DNA of 64,000 nt from Cladopsammia gracilis (Eukaryota > Cnidaria > Anthozoa > Scleractinia > Dendrophylliidae), in the NCBI GenBank assembly GCA_022457155.1, contig JAJGOT010000289.1, positions 313,501-377,500 on the forward strand, written 5' to 3'. Numbering within the stretch: position 1 is the first letter of the stretch; each line of letters begins with the position of its first letter. This document shows positions 1 through 10,390 of the stretch, piece after piece. The notes under the pieces are model-generated. The model did not search any database, was not told the origin of the DNA, and saw only the letters and a program-made list of their open reading frames with translations. The translations under genes were made by a program, and so were the position numbers.

Positions 1-2
1 GA

Positions 3-408
3 GACTCCATCAAAATCATGGACTGGGGGAAGTGTGTCATTTGCCAAAAAAGGACAAAAGAAGATTTGCAATGTCCTGCAAATTCAAAGAGAAAAGATGC
101 TGGCGCTGGCTACACATCTCCAGGAATTCAAGAACCTTGGAATTACACCTGCAAGTTTCAATGTCAGTTGCTTAGATGAAGGGCAGGGAATAGAGCAGAC
201 TCTTCGAGACAAAAAGGCTTCTTGGCACAAGTCATGTAGAGACATGTTTAGCAATACCAAGCTAGAGCGTGCCAAGAAAAGAAAACTAGCTGAAGCAGAC
301 GGCCAGAAAGTAAATGATGAAATAAACATGGAACAAAGTAGTTCCAGCCCCGTTAAGGCCAGACGATCCTATAGTATTCCAAGTTCTCAGAACCACTGTT
401 TCTTTTGA
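3..408 (+). pseudogene. N-terminal Cys-motif segment of the decayed gene
   Basis: Frame 3 reads DWGKCVICQK at 21-50 and then LQCPANS, giving two Cys pairs consistent with a small zinc-binding motif. After a frame change near 109-112 the family pattern continues in frame 1 with ATHLQEFKNL and SWHKSCRDMFSNTKLERAKK, a conserved-looking His/Cys segment, then a basic Ser-rich linker. The frame-1 reading ends with CFF followed by TGA (406-408), and the family pattern continues directly after it (DTLESPENLHAAS). That makes TGA most likely a mutated Cys codon and not a natural end. Confidence 0.6.
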
Positions 409-505
409 GACACACTTGAAAGTCCCGAAAATCTTCATGCTGCTTCTACCCTTGAAGTCGACCGTAACGTTAGGGAGTGTGCCGTTCTTTTGAAAGATAA
501 CAAAC

Positions 506-3286
506 TTGATAGCGATTGAGGCAAAATACCATGCAAAGTGCTTGGCTGGTCTGTATAATCGAGCAAGGCAGTTGAGGTCCCCAGCTACAAAACACACTAC
601 GAGTTCACCAATCGACCTAGATGAACTTGCCTTTGCAGAACTCATTGCCTACATCGACGAAAGTCTTGAGTTTAAAGAGCTTGCAGTACTAAAGCTTTCT
701 GATCTGGCGAAATATTTCGCCGCAAAAATGCAGGAATTTGGAATTGAGTCCGGAAAAATAAATACTACGAGACTGAAAGACAGAGTATTGACAGCTTTTC
801 CTGACCTTGTGGCACATACCCAAGGGAGAGAGGTGTTGTTGGCACTACAACATGAAATCGGAGGGGTGTTAAAGGCAGCAAAATTGAAGGATTCTGAAGC
901 ATGGAACCTGGCAAAAGCGGCAAACATTGTACGCAGAGACATCCTGCAGGCAAAGAACTTATTTAACGGAACGTTTGCCCCAGAATGTCAGAAAAATGCT
1001 ATTCCGGCATCCCTTAAAACTTTGATAGGCATGATTATCAAAGGCCCAACCACCAAGATGGACCCTGCAGACAGTCAGGCGTGTCTTACAGTCTCTCGGG
1101 TAATCGTATTCAACAGTATCTCGCGTGTTCGCGTTCGACCAGAATCTACTGGTAGCACTCATCATATCAGGGCTAGGGAGTGCCCGCTACCCATATATAC
1201 AGCACTTAAAATTCACGGGGCAACGAGGGACAAGTCTCTGATAGATACATTTTATAATCTGGGGATGTGCATTTCGTATGACAGACTTCTTTCCATATCC
1301 ACTGACGTCGCTAACAGTGTGATCGAACGCTACGACAATGAAGGGGTTGTATGCCCATCTAAACTTAGAGACGGACTATTTACTACTGCAGCGGTTGACA
1401 ATATTGACCACAACCCCAGCTCAACCAGCTCCCGTGACTCATTCCACGGCACCGCAATTTCACTAGTCCAGCATCCAACTACCGATGAACCAGGGAATGA
1501 AAGAGCCATTGACGTCTTCGACCCAACCAAACATTCCACCTCCAAGAAGATAGCACAACTACCATCATGCTACAGTGAAGTACCACCCATCGCCCTGCCC
1601 TCAAGTGAGCTTCGTGTTCCAGAGGTCACTGCACAACTGACATCCTATTCTCAAGTGGCATCCAGTAGTGAAACCGATCATGAACAAGACTGGCTAGAGA
1701 ATACCAAGGAGCTTCTCTCCAAGGAAGAACTTGCTAAAGACGATTCTGTCTCTTGGGCCGCCTACCGCGCATCAAAATCTTCATTATCAAGTCACAAGCC
1801 TGCCATCATTTCTTTACTGCCGATGTTTCTAGAGAATGCGCATTCATTAGCAATGATTGCGCATTCCATGAAAGTGATCAAATGTGCTGTACAACACGTC
1901 AACCCATCCCAGATCCCAGTTAATGCTGTCGACCAGCCCCTGTTTGCTCTGGCCAAACAAATCCAGTGGACGTTCGGTGATTTATACAATGAAAATCAAT
2001 TTGTCATCATGCTTGGAGGACTCCACATTGAAATGGCTGCATTTAAAATGCTCGGAAAGTGGTTGAATGGCAGTGGGTGGACAGAAGTGCTTTGCAATGC
2101 AGGGGTCGCGACACAAGGCGCGGCTGATTCCTTCCTGAGTGCAAGTCATTTAACTCGAACACGGCGAGCACATCAAGTAACTGCAGCAAGTCTGTACATA
2201 CTGATGAACAAAGCATACGATAACTATACTGCTAATGTTGGAGAGAGTGATCAGGCCAAATCGTTCCAAGAATGGAAAGAAGAAATGTCAAGCAAATGCC
2301 CGCAGTTTTTGTACTGGGTCAGGGTACTGGATTTGCAGCTCTGTTGTCTACAGCTAGTGAGAGCATTCAGGGAGGCCAACTTCCCCTTGTACATGAAAGC
2401 CATTAAGGAGATCGCGCCATGGATGTTTGCTCTGGACCATCCCAACTACTCCAGATGGCTTGCTGTGCATTACAGAGATATGTGCGATCTTCCAGTCAAG
2501 CATCCAGAGGTGTTCACTCAGTTCAGCAAAGGGTCTTTTGTGGTGCACAAGACAGAGAGGTTGTTTTCTTCTTTAGCGCTAGACCATGCACATGAGCAAG
2601 TTAATAGTGGAATCAAAGGCGAAGGAGGTGCAGTTGGGCTCACAGAAAACCCTGCAGCTCTCAGAAGATGGATGGTCTCAGGTTCGGAGTCAGCACGTAT
2701 GGTTGAAGAATTCGAAGATGACATATCCGCCGCCGAGACGAAAAGCCATCACGAGCAGAAGCCAGGTGTTCAAAACACGTTTGCCAAAGATGTCCGCAAT
2801 GTGGTCTCCTCCATTGAAGAACTCGGAAATCCATTCCTGGAAGAAGGCAATGAGCTAATAGCAATCCACACAAAGGACGTCATGGATACTGCAGTTGTTG
2901 CCACCGTGCAAAACGTGAAAAAGGTCGGAGAAGAGCAGTTCCAAAAATTCGTCAAAGAAAGATTCATCGACCGAACCAAACCCATTTCAGATCCTCTGAA
3001 ACGAAATAACCTCCCTATATTTAGCACTCAGTGCAAGAAGATTGCTTCAAAAGAGAAAGCTAAAGTGGGAGCTTTGAAGGAAGACTGCGCTCTATTTTCT
3101 AGGCTTTACATAGCTTGTCAAAGCCGAGATGGCAATTTGGAAGAGTTCTTCCGGTTGGAGAACCAGCCCTGGCCTCCATCACTCTCACAAATGGGCCAGC
3201 TCAGAGGAGGACAGAAAGCGGATCTGGTGAAGTGCTTACCCAGTGTCTCTGCACAAATAACAGCTGTGGACGCGGGTCATTCTTGA
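506..3286 (+). pseudogene. Central region of the decayed gene (about 926 codons open)
   Basis: The longest open frame of the window. It opens at a TTG, not an ATG, because it is entered by a frame change; EAKYHAKCLAGLYNRARQ at residues 5-22 continues the upstream Cys/His segment. Conserved-looking blocks are DNIDHNPSS near 298-306, LGGLHIEMAAFKMLGKWL near 503-520, and SHLTRTRRAHQVTA near 547-560. Further along are HEQVNSGIKGEGGAVGLTE and a C-terminal PWPPSLSQMGQLRGGQKADL. The D-N-I-D-H and G-G-L-H-I-E-M blocks could hold metal-binding acids of an RNase H-like fold, but I cannot show that. It ends artificially at 3284-3286 after one extra G in the run 3274-3276; the true frame goes on from GTC 3276. 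Confidence 0.65.
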
Positions 3287-3575
3287 CGGGGCCGTTATTG
3301 TTCAGATGTTACCACCAAGAACAGCGCAAACATTTGAGGAATACTTCCATACTGTGTTCTCCCCTTATATCCTGGGACAGCTTCAAGTAGCGAACAGACT
3401 TGACCTAGTGTGGGATGTGTACCAAGAAGACTCCTTAAAGAGATCCACGCGGGAAAAGAGAGGCTCTGGGCAACGACGGAAAGTGCTTCCTTCGACCCGA
3501 ATTCCTTCTGATTGGAAAGGATTTCTGCGAGTCGACAACAACAAGGATGAACTTTTCAAACTGCTGGCAAACAAG
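3276..3575 (+). pseudogene. Post-frameshift end of exon 1
   Basis: In frame 3 the family pattern resumes as VILDGAVIVQMLPPRTAQTF and runs through TFEEYFHTVFSPYILGQLQ to SDWKGFLRVDNNKDELFKLL-ANK. It ends at codon AAG 3573-3575, directly before the GTAAT splice donor. The ATG at 3306 is internal and should not be taken as a start. Confidence 0.6.
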
Positions 3576-3762
3576 GTAATAATGATGACAACAATAATAA
3601 CAGTGACAAATAACAATGAAAAATATATATAATAATAAAATGATAGATATTATACATAGAAAGACAAACAACAAATGTAGTTGAAAATGTTTTAAATCTT
3701 GCGTATATAATAGAATATATAAGGGATAAATGGTAAAATCTTGTCTAAATATATAACACAAG
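3576..3762 (+). other. Intron of the decayed gene (187 bp, phase 0)
   Basis: Donor AAG|GTAAT at 3575/3576 and acceptor ACACAAG|GCG at 3762/3763. The frame is open up to the donor and from the acceptor, with stops between, and joining LANK to AVSLTLPDGKEIY gives a continuous family-like protein. The interior is AT-rich with many short ATA repeats. Confidence 0.65.
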
Positions 3763-4260
3763 GCGGTTTCACTGACGCTTCCAGATGGTAAGGAGATCTA
3801 CACCACACACGGCGAAGGAGTCTTGTCTTCATCCAACCGAGTGGACATGCACGTCCTTGAACCTTGCACGCATGAAGAGGCGGACACCCGTTTGATGATC
3901 CATGCATTAGATGCAAGCCTGTGTGGTCATCGACGAATAAAGATCAGAAGCAATGACACAGATGTGGTTGTTTTAGCCATTTCAGTTGCTAACACCATTC
4001 AAGCAGATGAGCTGTGGATCACCTATGGTTCCGGAAAGCATCTGCACAACCTTCCCGCACACTCCATAGCCACGTCGTTAGGCCGAGAGAAATCGTCAGC
4101 ATTACCCATGTTCCACGCCTTAACGGGGTGCGACACTGTTTATTTCTTTGGTGGACGAGGTAAAAAGACGGCATGGGATGTGTGGAAAGTATTTCCGGAA
4201 CTGACACCAGTGCTCAGATCTCTTACAGCATCGCCTGAAGATATCAGTGAAGAGAGTGTA
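3763..4260 (+). pseudogene. C-terminal FEN/XPG-like block of the decayed gene (exon 2)
   Basis: Reads PDGKEIYTTHGEGVL, then THEEADTRLMIHALDAS, KIRSNDTDVVVLAISV, ELWITYGSGK, and HALTGCDTVYFFGGRGKKTA. The spacing of an E-A-D helix, an S-N-D-T-D strand end and a G-C-D followed by G-x-G-K-K-T-A resembles the XPG-I acidic residues and the GIG-K-A helical hairpin of FEN1/XPG/Asteroid-type 5' nucleases (PIN-like fold). This is a pattern inference from sequence alone. The frame is lost near 4255-4262 and continues as IIERFVILLYNRTS in frame 3. Confidence 0.6.
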
Positions 4261-4669
4261 TGGCTATAATTGAAAGATTTGTGATTCTTCTGTACAATCG
4301 AACGAGCAGCCTTGCAAAAGTCAATGAAGTGAGGCAAGAGCTATTTTCAAAGAAATCGAGAAGTCTTGACAGCATCCCCCCACTCAAGCAGCACTCTTAC
4401 AGCATACCAAGAGAGCAGTATTTCAAGGGGGCTACATTTGGGCTCAGACTCTTCTAACCCGACCTTTAGTACCATGTCCTTCTGACTGGGGATGGCAACG
4501 TGATGGCAGTTCCTGGGCACCACAATGGACAACACTTCCGCAAGCGAAGGATACCTGTTACGAACTGATCCGATGTGGGTGCAAAACTGCATGTAGAGGA
4601 CGATGCAAGTGCATGAAGGCCAATTTGGCATGCACGGGCTTGTGCAATTGTGGCGGCAACTGCAACTAG
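4260..4669 (+). pseudogene. C-terminal linker and CxC cysteine tail of the decayed gene
   Basis: Frame 3 reads ERFVILLYNRTS and KKSRSLDSIPP to about 4380. There a six-C run stands where seven C would keep the frame. Frame 2 then continues TKRAVFQGGYIWAQTLL, WGWQRDGSSWAPQWTTLPQA, and a tail from CYELIRCGCKTACRGRCKCM to CTGLCNCGGNCN, stop TAG 4667. Eleven Cys in about 37 residues in C-x-C and C-x3-C spacing resemble a zinc-binding CXC/tesmin-like tail. Substrate or DNA binding is not established. Confidence 0.6.
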
Positions 4670-5555
4670 GGTGACACTTAAGCAACAATAGTATTCAGGT
4701 GTAACGTTGACTAGATCATGTTAAGTGTTGTCCTAGAGAAGAAAATGCCACTCTTTGTTTTATTTTTTTTTGGAAATGTGAAACTTGATAGCAATGACTT
4801 GAGTGATTATGCAAGTGACAATTTTGCACATTGCAGAATCTTGATTAAATCTGGTGAAAGGAACATTAATAGAAATAAACTACTGTGTAAATGTAAGGTC
4901 GTCATTTTTGTATGCATATTACACCTGTAACATCATCATTTTAGCACAATCACATTCGCATTAAATCGGTCTCCTTTTGTGAAAATATTCTTGACTTTTT
5001 CTACCAGCCTCGTGTTAATGTAGTGCTATTCTGGGCATGCGCAGTATCGATAAAATAAGTAATTTGTAGCTGTCGTATTCCTCTCAGCTTTTTATTTTTA
5101 AATCTCAAACATGGACCCTTTCCTACTGTAAAAGCACTGAAAACGTATTTCTGAAATCTCCGGGCACAGGGATACCAAGTATTAGCTTTCAGTTTCCACG
5201 AAAAGGTCACGTGACTACATTTAAATTTCTATGCGCAAAGCGAAAGACTCACTTATGAATATTAGAACGTTTCTGGGAAAAAAAATCCTTAGAAAAGGCG
5301 TCTTAACAGGGTTTATATTTTCAGCCTCGTTTCCATGTTGTGTATTTTGTGACATGCGCAGTACTGGGCGCCAGTGGTGAATTTGGTCTGGCTCCATATC
5401 AAAAAATGTTGGTCTTGGTGATGTCAGTAATTTGGCAAAGTTTCATGCTTTTATCATAAAAGTGAACAATTGTGGTCGATAGCAGCTGGACTATTGTAAA
5501 CGTTTCTGCTGTTTATTTTTGTTAACCAATCATATTTAATCTTTCATTTGAATCA
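4670..5555. other. Non-coding stretch, nothing recognised
   Basis: AT-rich sequence with a possible polyadenylation hexamer at 4874-4879. No coding frame with family features, no RNA gene and no inverted or tandem repeat that I can support. Confidence 0.5.
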
Positions 5556-5559
5556 TTTT

Positions 5560-5705
5560 ATATCTTCGACTTGAAACCGTTTTATTCCATTTTTACTTAG
5601 CTCTTTGTAGCCCTGATGAAGGTTAGTTTTGCCTAACCGAAATATTGGGCAATAAAATACCCTTAATATAGCTGTCCGATCAGCCTTGCATTTATTGTGA
5701 AATAG
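5560..5705 (+). mobile_element. Retroelement terminus (Penelope-like type) with hammerhead-like core
   Basis: The phrase CCTGATGAAGG followed by CCGAAATATTGGGC is the kind of 3' terminal sequence I associate with cnidarian Penelope-like or related retroelements. No coding region is attached. A related but decayed inverted pair lies at 61968-62092. Element edges are not defined here. Confidence 0.4.
5607..5675 (+). ncRNA. Candidate type I hammerhead ribozyme
   Basis: Core CTGATGA at 5613-5619. Stem II is GGTTAG/CTAACC (six pairs, hexaloop). GAAA lies at 5639-5642. Stem III pairs 5642-5649 with 5660-5669 (ATATT/AATAT plus GGG/CCC, TT bulge), followed by U16.1 at 5669 and A17 at 5670. All invariant hammerhead positions are present. 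Stem I is weak: GTAGC 5607-5611 with GCTGT 5671-5675, two wobble pairs and a bulged C. Activity is unproven. Confidence 0.45.
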
Positions 5706-6773
5706 GTTGGATCTGACGCGGGTTCCCGCCAATCGTTCCCGCCATTTCTTTCTCCGAAGTGTCCGTGCAATACATGAGCCAATCAGAGAACATAATTTAG
5801 CCCACGTGGTACAAAAACCATGTGGGGTAGCGCCCTCGTTCAAAAAACATTCTCATTCAGCTGGGGAAGGAAGAGCGACAAGCAAGTTACTGTTTTTCAG
5901 AAGGAGAAAAAGCTCCGTTATCTTTGTTTAATTTGCCTATATTGCGAGCTTTTTACCAAAATGTTTAGCAGTAGTCCGATAACATCTGCAGAGGATATGT
6001 CAAAAGTAGAGAAATAAGGTCAGTTTTTCATTTTCTCGCAAGAATTTTCACTTTGCTCGCAAATCGCGGCAAGATTTGTCTAGTTGTGACAAGCGTGCGA
6101 GAAAATTACGTTTTTTGTGTTTGCGAGCTTCTTTTCTTTCACAAATTTTCGTCAATGATTTATATCTTTTCAAATTAAATTGAATTCTTTTTGTTTTACA
6201 GGCCGTGAAAATTCCAGTGAAAACAAAAACAACAATTTGAGGTGATGTTGCGAACACACGTGGCGAACATGACTGCGCTGTTCCTCAGTTAAGATGAAAG
6301 AATTATGGTAAGTTCTGTTTAACTAGCCCCAAATTTTCAATGAAAAATAAAAAGCAGGTGTTATTTATTTCAACCTCCAAATTTTAATTCGAAAAATTTA
6401 TGGGATTAGTCTCGAAATATTTAAACGAACGCACACGATGAATTTTGTACAAAGTCCGTGCGAATTATGGTCAATTATGAAGAGTATACAAAGCACAAAA
6501 GCGTATTAATTCAAAGACAATGCTTGTTTTGCAATTACTAATGAACTAAACAGCGAATCATAATAAATAAATAACAAATAATTCGAATTATCTTTCTAAA
6601 ATTATTAAATTGAGAAGAAAAAAATTGAGAATTTTTGTGAAAGTTTCCAAAGCGCGCCAGCAGTTTCACGAATTCAATATCTTTTTTTTCGCAGAACTTA
6701 TTTGATAACTTGCGCTGAATCTGCGTTTTGGTAAACAGCGTTGATAGATCTTTTTGAACTAAGGGGCGGACCA
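5706..6773. other. Non-coding stretch, nothing recognised
   Basis: Mixed-composition sequence to about 5950, then AT-rich. Short open frames have no recognisable motif and overlap low-complexity sequence. No tRNA, MITE ends or tandem repeat found by eye. Confidence 0.5.
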
Positions 6774-6776
6774 TTA

Positions 6777-7452
6777 GGCTAAGGTCAAACGCTGTACTTC
6801 ACATGAGCCGAACCTAAATCAGACAGTTTAGGTCGACTCAAATTAATTACGGTCGCCTGTTGAGTCAAACGTCGAACTTCATTCAGTCGAACTCAACATC
6901 AGCCGTTCTTCACGGCTGGTAACGGCTAGCCGATCCAAATACAATCAGTCGAACTTAACTGACTTAGGCCCGGTTCAGACGCCGAACTTTTCATGAGCCG
7001 AACTTAATTCGAATTTGGACCGACCCAAATTAACAAAAGTACGCCTGTTGATTCAGACGCCGAACTTAATTAGCCGAACTTAATTCAGTTTGAAGAGAAA
7101 CAAATCGAAAGGTGAGCGATTTTCAGGCAAAGATGTCAGAACACGCACCAGTCGTTATAATAATTTATGCATTTAATAGGTTCGGCTCATGAAAAGTTCG
7201 GCGTCTGAATCAAAGCCGTTCCAAAGCCGAAATTCCCGGCTGAGCCAGGCGAAAAGAACGGCTCAGCCGTTCCAAATTCAAATAGCCGTTCTTAATTGAT
7301 TCAGACGCCGAACTTTTCATGTACTTAATTCAAGGTATTAGGTTCGGCTCATGAAAAGTTCGGCGTCTGAACCGGGCCTTAAACGCCGAACTTCACATGA
7401 GCCGAACTCAATTGAGCTCGGCTCATGTGAAGTACGGCGTTTGACTTGGGCC
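6777..7452. mobile_element. Harbinger-like MITE (outer), interrupted by a second MITE
   Basis: Ends carry inverted repeats: the left end begins GGCTAAGGTCAAACGCTGTA, and the right end reads GTACGGCGTTTGACTTGGGCC. Both are followed inward by TTCACATGAGCCGAAC or its complement. It is flanked by TTA at 6774-6776 and 7453-7455, the 3-bp duplication typical of PIF/Harbinger insertion. No transposase. Its body is split by the MITE at 6967-7378. Confidence 0.7.
6967..7378. mobile_element. Harbinger-like MITE (inner, nested)
   Basis: 412 bp with near-perfect terminal inverted repeats of about 37 bp. The left end begins GGCCCGGTTCAGACGCCGAA; the right end is its complement. Flanking TTA duplications lie at 6964-6966 and 7379-7381. 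The terminal sequence TTCATGAGCCGAAC is related to the outer element's ends, so both probably belong to one family. Internal copies of GTTCGGCTCATGAAAAG suggest an even older duplication inside. Confidence 0.75.
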
Positions 7453-7667
7453 TTAGAAATCCTGGGAGGGAGGTAAAAATTGTTTAGTGTATGAATTTTT
7501 TTTCGGCCTGAGTTTTCTGCAGAATTTTTTTTCGCGGTTGCAAGCTCTGCAGGATTTCTTTTCTGAGATCTTTATAAATGCGTGCAAGCTCCAAGTTTAT
7601 TTATTCTCGGCAAAATCCATTTTTGGTATTAAACACTGGAGAGTAGATTTAAGTCTGTACAGTTTTA

Positions 7668-8136
7668 CCCGGGGGGGGGGGGGGGGGGGACTCTAGAAAT
7701 GTTTGGATGGGTTGTGGTTGTGCCGCTGGGACTCTGAGACCCTTAACCTGTACTAGACCATTTTAGCTGCATTTTGCAACCCTATTCTAGACTAAATACC
7801 GAAAAACCCTACCTTATCCTAGACCTATTACAGACTAGCTATTTTCCAGAAACTTGTTCACTATCATAGTTATTAGTTAACAGGGGTCGGTAAAAATGCC
7901 GTACTGCCTGCCGTACTGATTTTTTAAATGCCATTTGCAAACCTTGTCTAAACTAAATTCTTCACGCAACTGACCAGTTTCGCGGAAAATGATACCCTCT
8001 TCTAGACCAAAAATCTCTGATTGCTATACCCTATCCCAGACTAAACTGCCTGAAAACCATACCCTTCACAGCGGCACATACCTATATAGCTCATATATGG
8101 GAGTACCCCCCCCCCCCCCCCTGGGAGTTTTAGTCA
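7668..8136 (-). repeat. Dispersed repeat bounded by poly-G and poly-C
   Basis: A G19 run at 7671-7689 and a C16 run at 8106-8121 bound about 415 bp. Phrases such as TAGACCAAAAATCTCTGATT, CAGCGGCACATACCTATATA and GCCGCTGGGACTCTGAGACC belong to a repeat I recognise from coral sequence, class unknown. No coding capacity. Homopolymer lengths are prone to sequencing error. Confidence 0.5.
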
Positions 8137-8292
8137 TTAAAAACCGGATTCATAACGAATATAGAGACTTTTAATATAAATGTGTCCTTCATACAGCGAA
8201 AAGAAGGGGAAGGGAGATACAACTAGCCATTTTTTGGCCATAACAAAATAAACAAAAACAACAGTGGCAACAAAAGGACTACTAATTCTATT

Positions 8293-8440
8293 ATAGAGTA
8301 TTTTACTTCATCTGTGAAATAGTTAGTAGAATACTAAGCACTTTTAGACTATAATTCCTTTGTTTTCTTTTGTTTAATTTTGACTATCACACACTAATTG
8401 TTAGATAGTGTTTCACAGATGAAGTAAAATCACTCTAATA
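8293..8440. mobile_element. Small foldback MITE
   Basis: Terminal inverted repeats ATTTTACTTCATCTGTGAAA (left) and TTTCACAGATGAAGTAAAAT (right), extended by TTATAGAGT on the left and ACTCTAATA on the right, around about 90 bp. Non-coding. Confidence 0.65.
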
Positions 8441-8770
8441 CACATGCCTTCCACATACAAATGTTGAGGAAGAAAAACAAACGGGCAAAGGTGTGCAAGA
8501 GTAAAGATTGCCACTGAAGTAGAAAATATTGACATCGAGAGTGACAGTGACTAGTAGATATATTACATTAACAGTTATAAAGATTTATGGAATTATAACT
8601 AAATCGCGCATCATTAGAATTTTTTGACAGATTACAGATATTTATATTTACAGTTAATACTTGTTGGTTACAATATAAATTAAAGAGGTCAGAAACAAGC
8701 TAAAATATGCTATAACAAGTATTGAAATTATTTATTTTAACTTTCTCTTTTTATGTATATATATTTTTAT

Positions 8771-8914
8771 ACACCTAATCCAATAAAGGTTGCTTTGGCA
8801 GTTGGTCATTGGGATACAGAACACAATGCAATGCTTTGCTCGAGTGACCAACAAACAATAGCTTCCCAATGCCCAATTACCAATGACCAAAGCAACCTTT
8901 ATTGAATTAGGTAT
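8771..8914. mobile_element. Hairpin MITE
   Basis: Arms of about 40 bp: CAATAAAGGTTGCTTTGG and GTTGGTCATTGGG on the left, with CCCAATTACCAATGACCAAAG and CAACCTTTATTGAATTAGG on the right. Central loop about 60 bp. Non-coding; the open frame across it is only the hairpin read through. Confidence 0.6.
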
Positions 8915-10240
8915 GCCTTTCATATATAGGAGCAAAAACAACATCTACACAATATACATGTAATGTTGTGTGGATATCTTTGGGCTATAACTTGTCGTTA
9001 TTGTTTGAAAACAAAAATTTTCTGGAAATTTATACAGTAAAATATTATATTTATTCACTTTAATATTTCCTCCATGTTTTGAAATTAAAAACCGGAAATG
9101 TCAACTCTCAACAATTAAGAAATGAACTGACGTCGTCCTGTAGACATTCTAAAAAATTTCTATTGAACACTGTATTTGTTTAGGCTGTTCATCAATTGTC
9201 AATGTCACGCAAGAAAATATTGTTCCATAATTTTCAAATTTGTTTATCTTGAATGTATCCGTTATTTTTGGGCAGTTGCCTAATGATTGCTTCGAGAGAA
9301 AATAAGTCTTTTTTTTTTCCAGAAAGGAACATGCATAATTTTAAAATGCAAGAAGACGACAGAATTTTTCCTTACTCGCAGTCATCAAATAAGCTTCAGA
9401 ACTGTCTCAGAGCTCTCGGGTTCTGTGAGTTTCATGACAATCATGACCATGCAACTCACTGCATAAAATTAATACTGATGATAATGTTGACGCAGTTGTG
9501 TTAGTTGATGCACAAAAGAAACTGAGAAATCCAAAACCACTGTACTAACCATGAATGTCTATTGTCATTTTTTTTGGTTCGCTTACTCAACAGTAGAGTT
9601 TTATACAGTTCTGGTCCTTATATATTACCAATAACTGAGCTTTTCGTCAGCCTTTGTCCCTTTTGATTAAATTGGTACTTGAGTTGGCAGCTTTGTTTCT
9701 TTTCAGAAAGGTAACCTACGGTACTGAAAACTGGTAAGGGTTTTCCTTATCAGGCTAAGATTTTTTGGGGACATAAGGTGCTTTCAAGAACAAAGTATAA
9801 TATCCTTACTGGCTGGAAGTGTTAGATTGCACTATATAGTGTGGCCTCAATTTGGTTGCAACAACTAAATTGTATTATTTCATTGTAGTTTTCTTTGATT
9901 CATGGACAACTTTGCAATCTCTGGTTGCTCTGCAAGTTCCAAAACGCCTGCCACAGAACACCCAATGGTTATGTGAGCTACAGCATTCCAAACTTCCAGA
10001 TAACAAGTCACAGCAAGCCCAGCATGCCCATTTTCAGAGCAGACTAACTTGGTATGGCTTAGTCCTGCCAAAGCAATCTACAACAGCCAAGAAAGATGCT
10101 TTGTACTGGTCAGTCAAATGGGGCTGGGAATGGGAGGGTAATAAATAAGAGCTCTGGATGAACCTTACAAAACACACTCTGCACACACATTCGGCTAGAA
10201 GTCATCGGACTTCTTATTCGGCTTAACTTAATTAATTTAA
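8915..10240. other. Non-coding stretch, nothing recognised
   Basis: AT-rich unique-looking sequence. The frames at 9253-9504 and 9852-10148 show no motif, signal or splice support, and I do not call them genes. Confidence 0.45.
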
Positions 10241-10297
10241 TTGTTAGTTAATGGGTCCCTGGGCTGGTTTGGTTCCTCCCTTTTCCTTCTCCTTGGG

Positions 10298-10390
10298 TTT
10301 TATTCGGCTTTTTCTTTCGGACTTTATTCAACGTTTTCGTTCGGATTTTATTCGGCATTTTCTTTCGGATTTTTATTCGGCTTTTTTGAC
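10298..10390 (+). repeat. 24-bp minisatellite, about four copies
   Basis: Units at 10298-10321, 10322-10345, 10346-10369 and a partial one from 10371, based on TTTTATTCGGCTTTTTCTTT then CGGA. Because 24 is a multiple of three it reads as a Phe/Ser-rich open frame, which is not evidence of coding. Confidence 0.7.

Larger units (their letters stand above)
3..4669 (+). pseudogene. Decayed copy of a large multi-copy cnidarian-type gene (unknown function)
   Basis: One protein family can be followed across this span in all three plus-strand frames. In order: a Cys-rich N-terminus, a long central region, one phase-0 intron (3576-3762), a FEN/XPG-like block and a CxC tail ending at TAG 4667-4669. 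The reading is broken by a frame change near 109-112, TGA at 406-408 where the family pattern suggests Cys, a frame change near 500-505, one extra G in the run 3274-3276, a frame change near 4255-4262 and one missing C in the run near 4376-4381. AATAAA at 4874-4879 could be its old polyadenylation signal. I recognise the family as widespread and uncharacterised in corals and some other animals; that is memory, not a search. Splicing at a clean GT-AG intron argues against a processed copy. ATG at 18 may be the true start, or the gene may begin upstream of the window. Confidence 0.75.

Noticed and set aside
506..3286. Intact 926-residue gene
   Set aside because: It starts on TTG after a frame change and ends on a stop created by an extra G. 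The family pattern continues on both sides in other frames.
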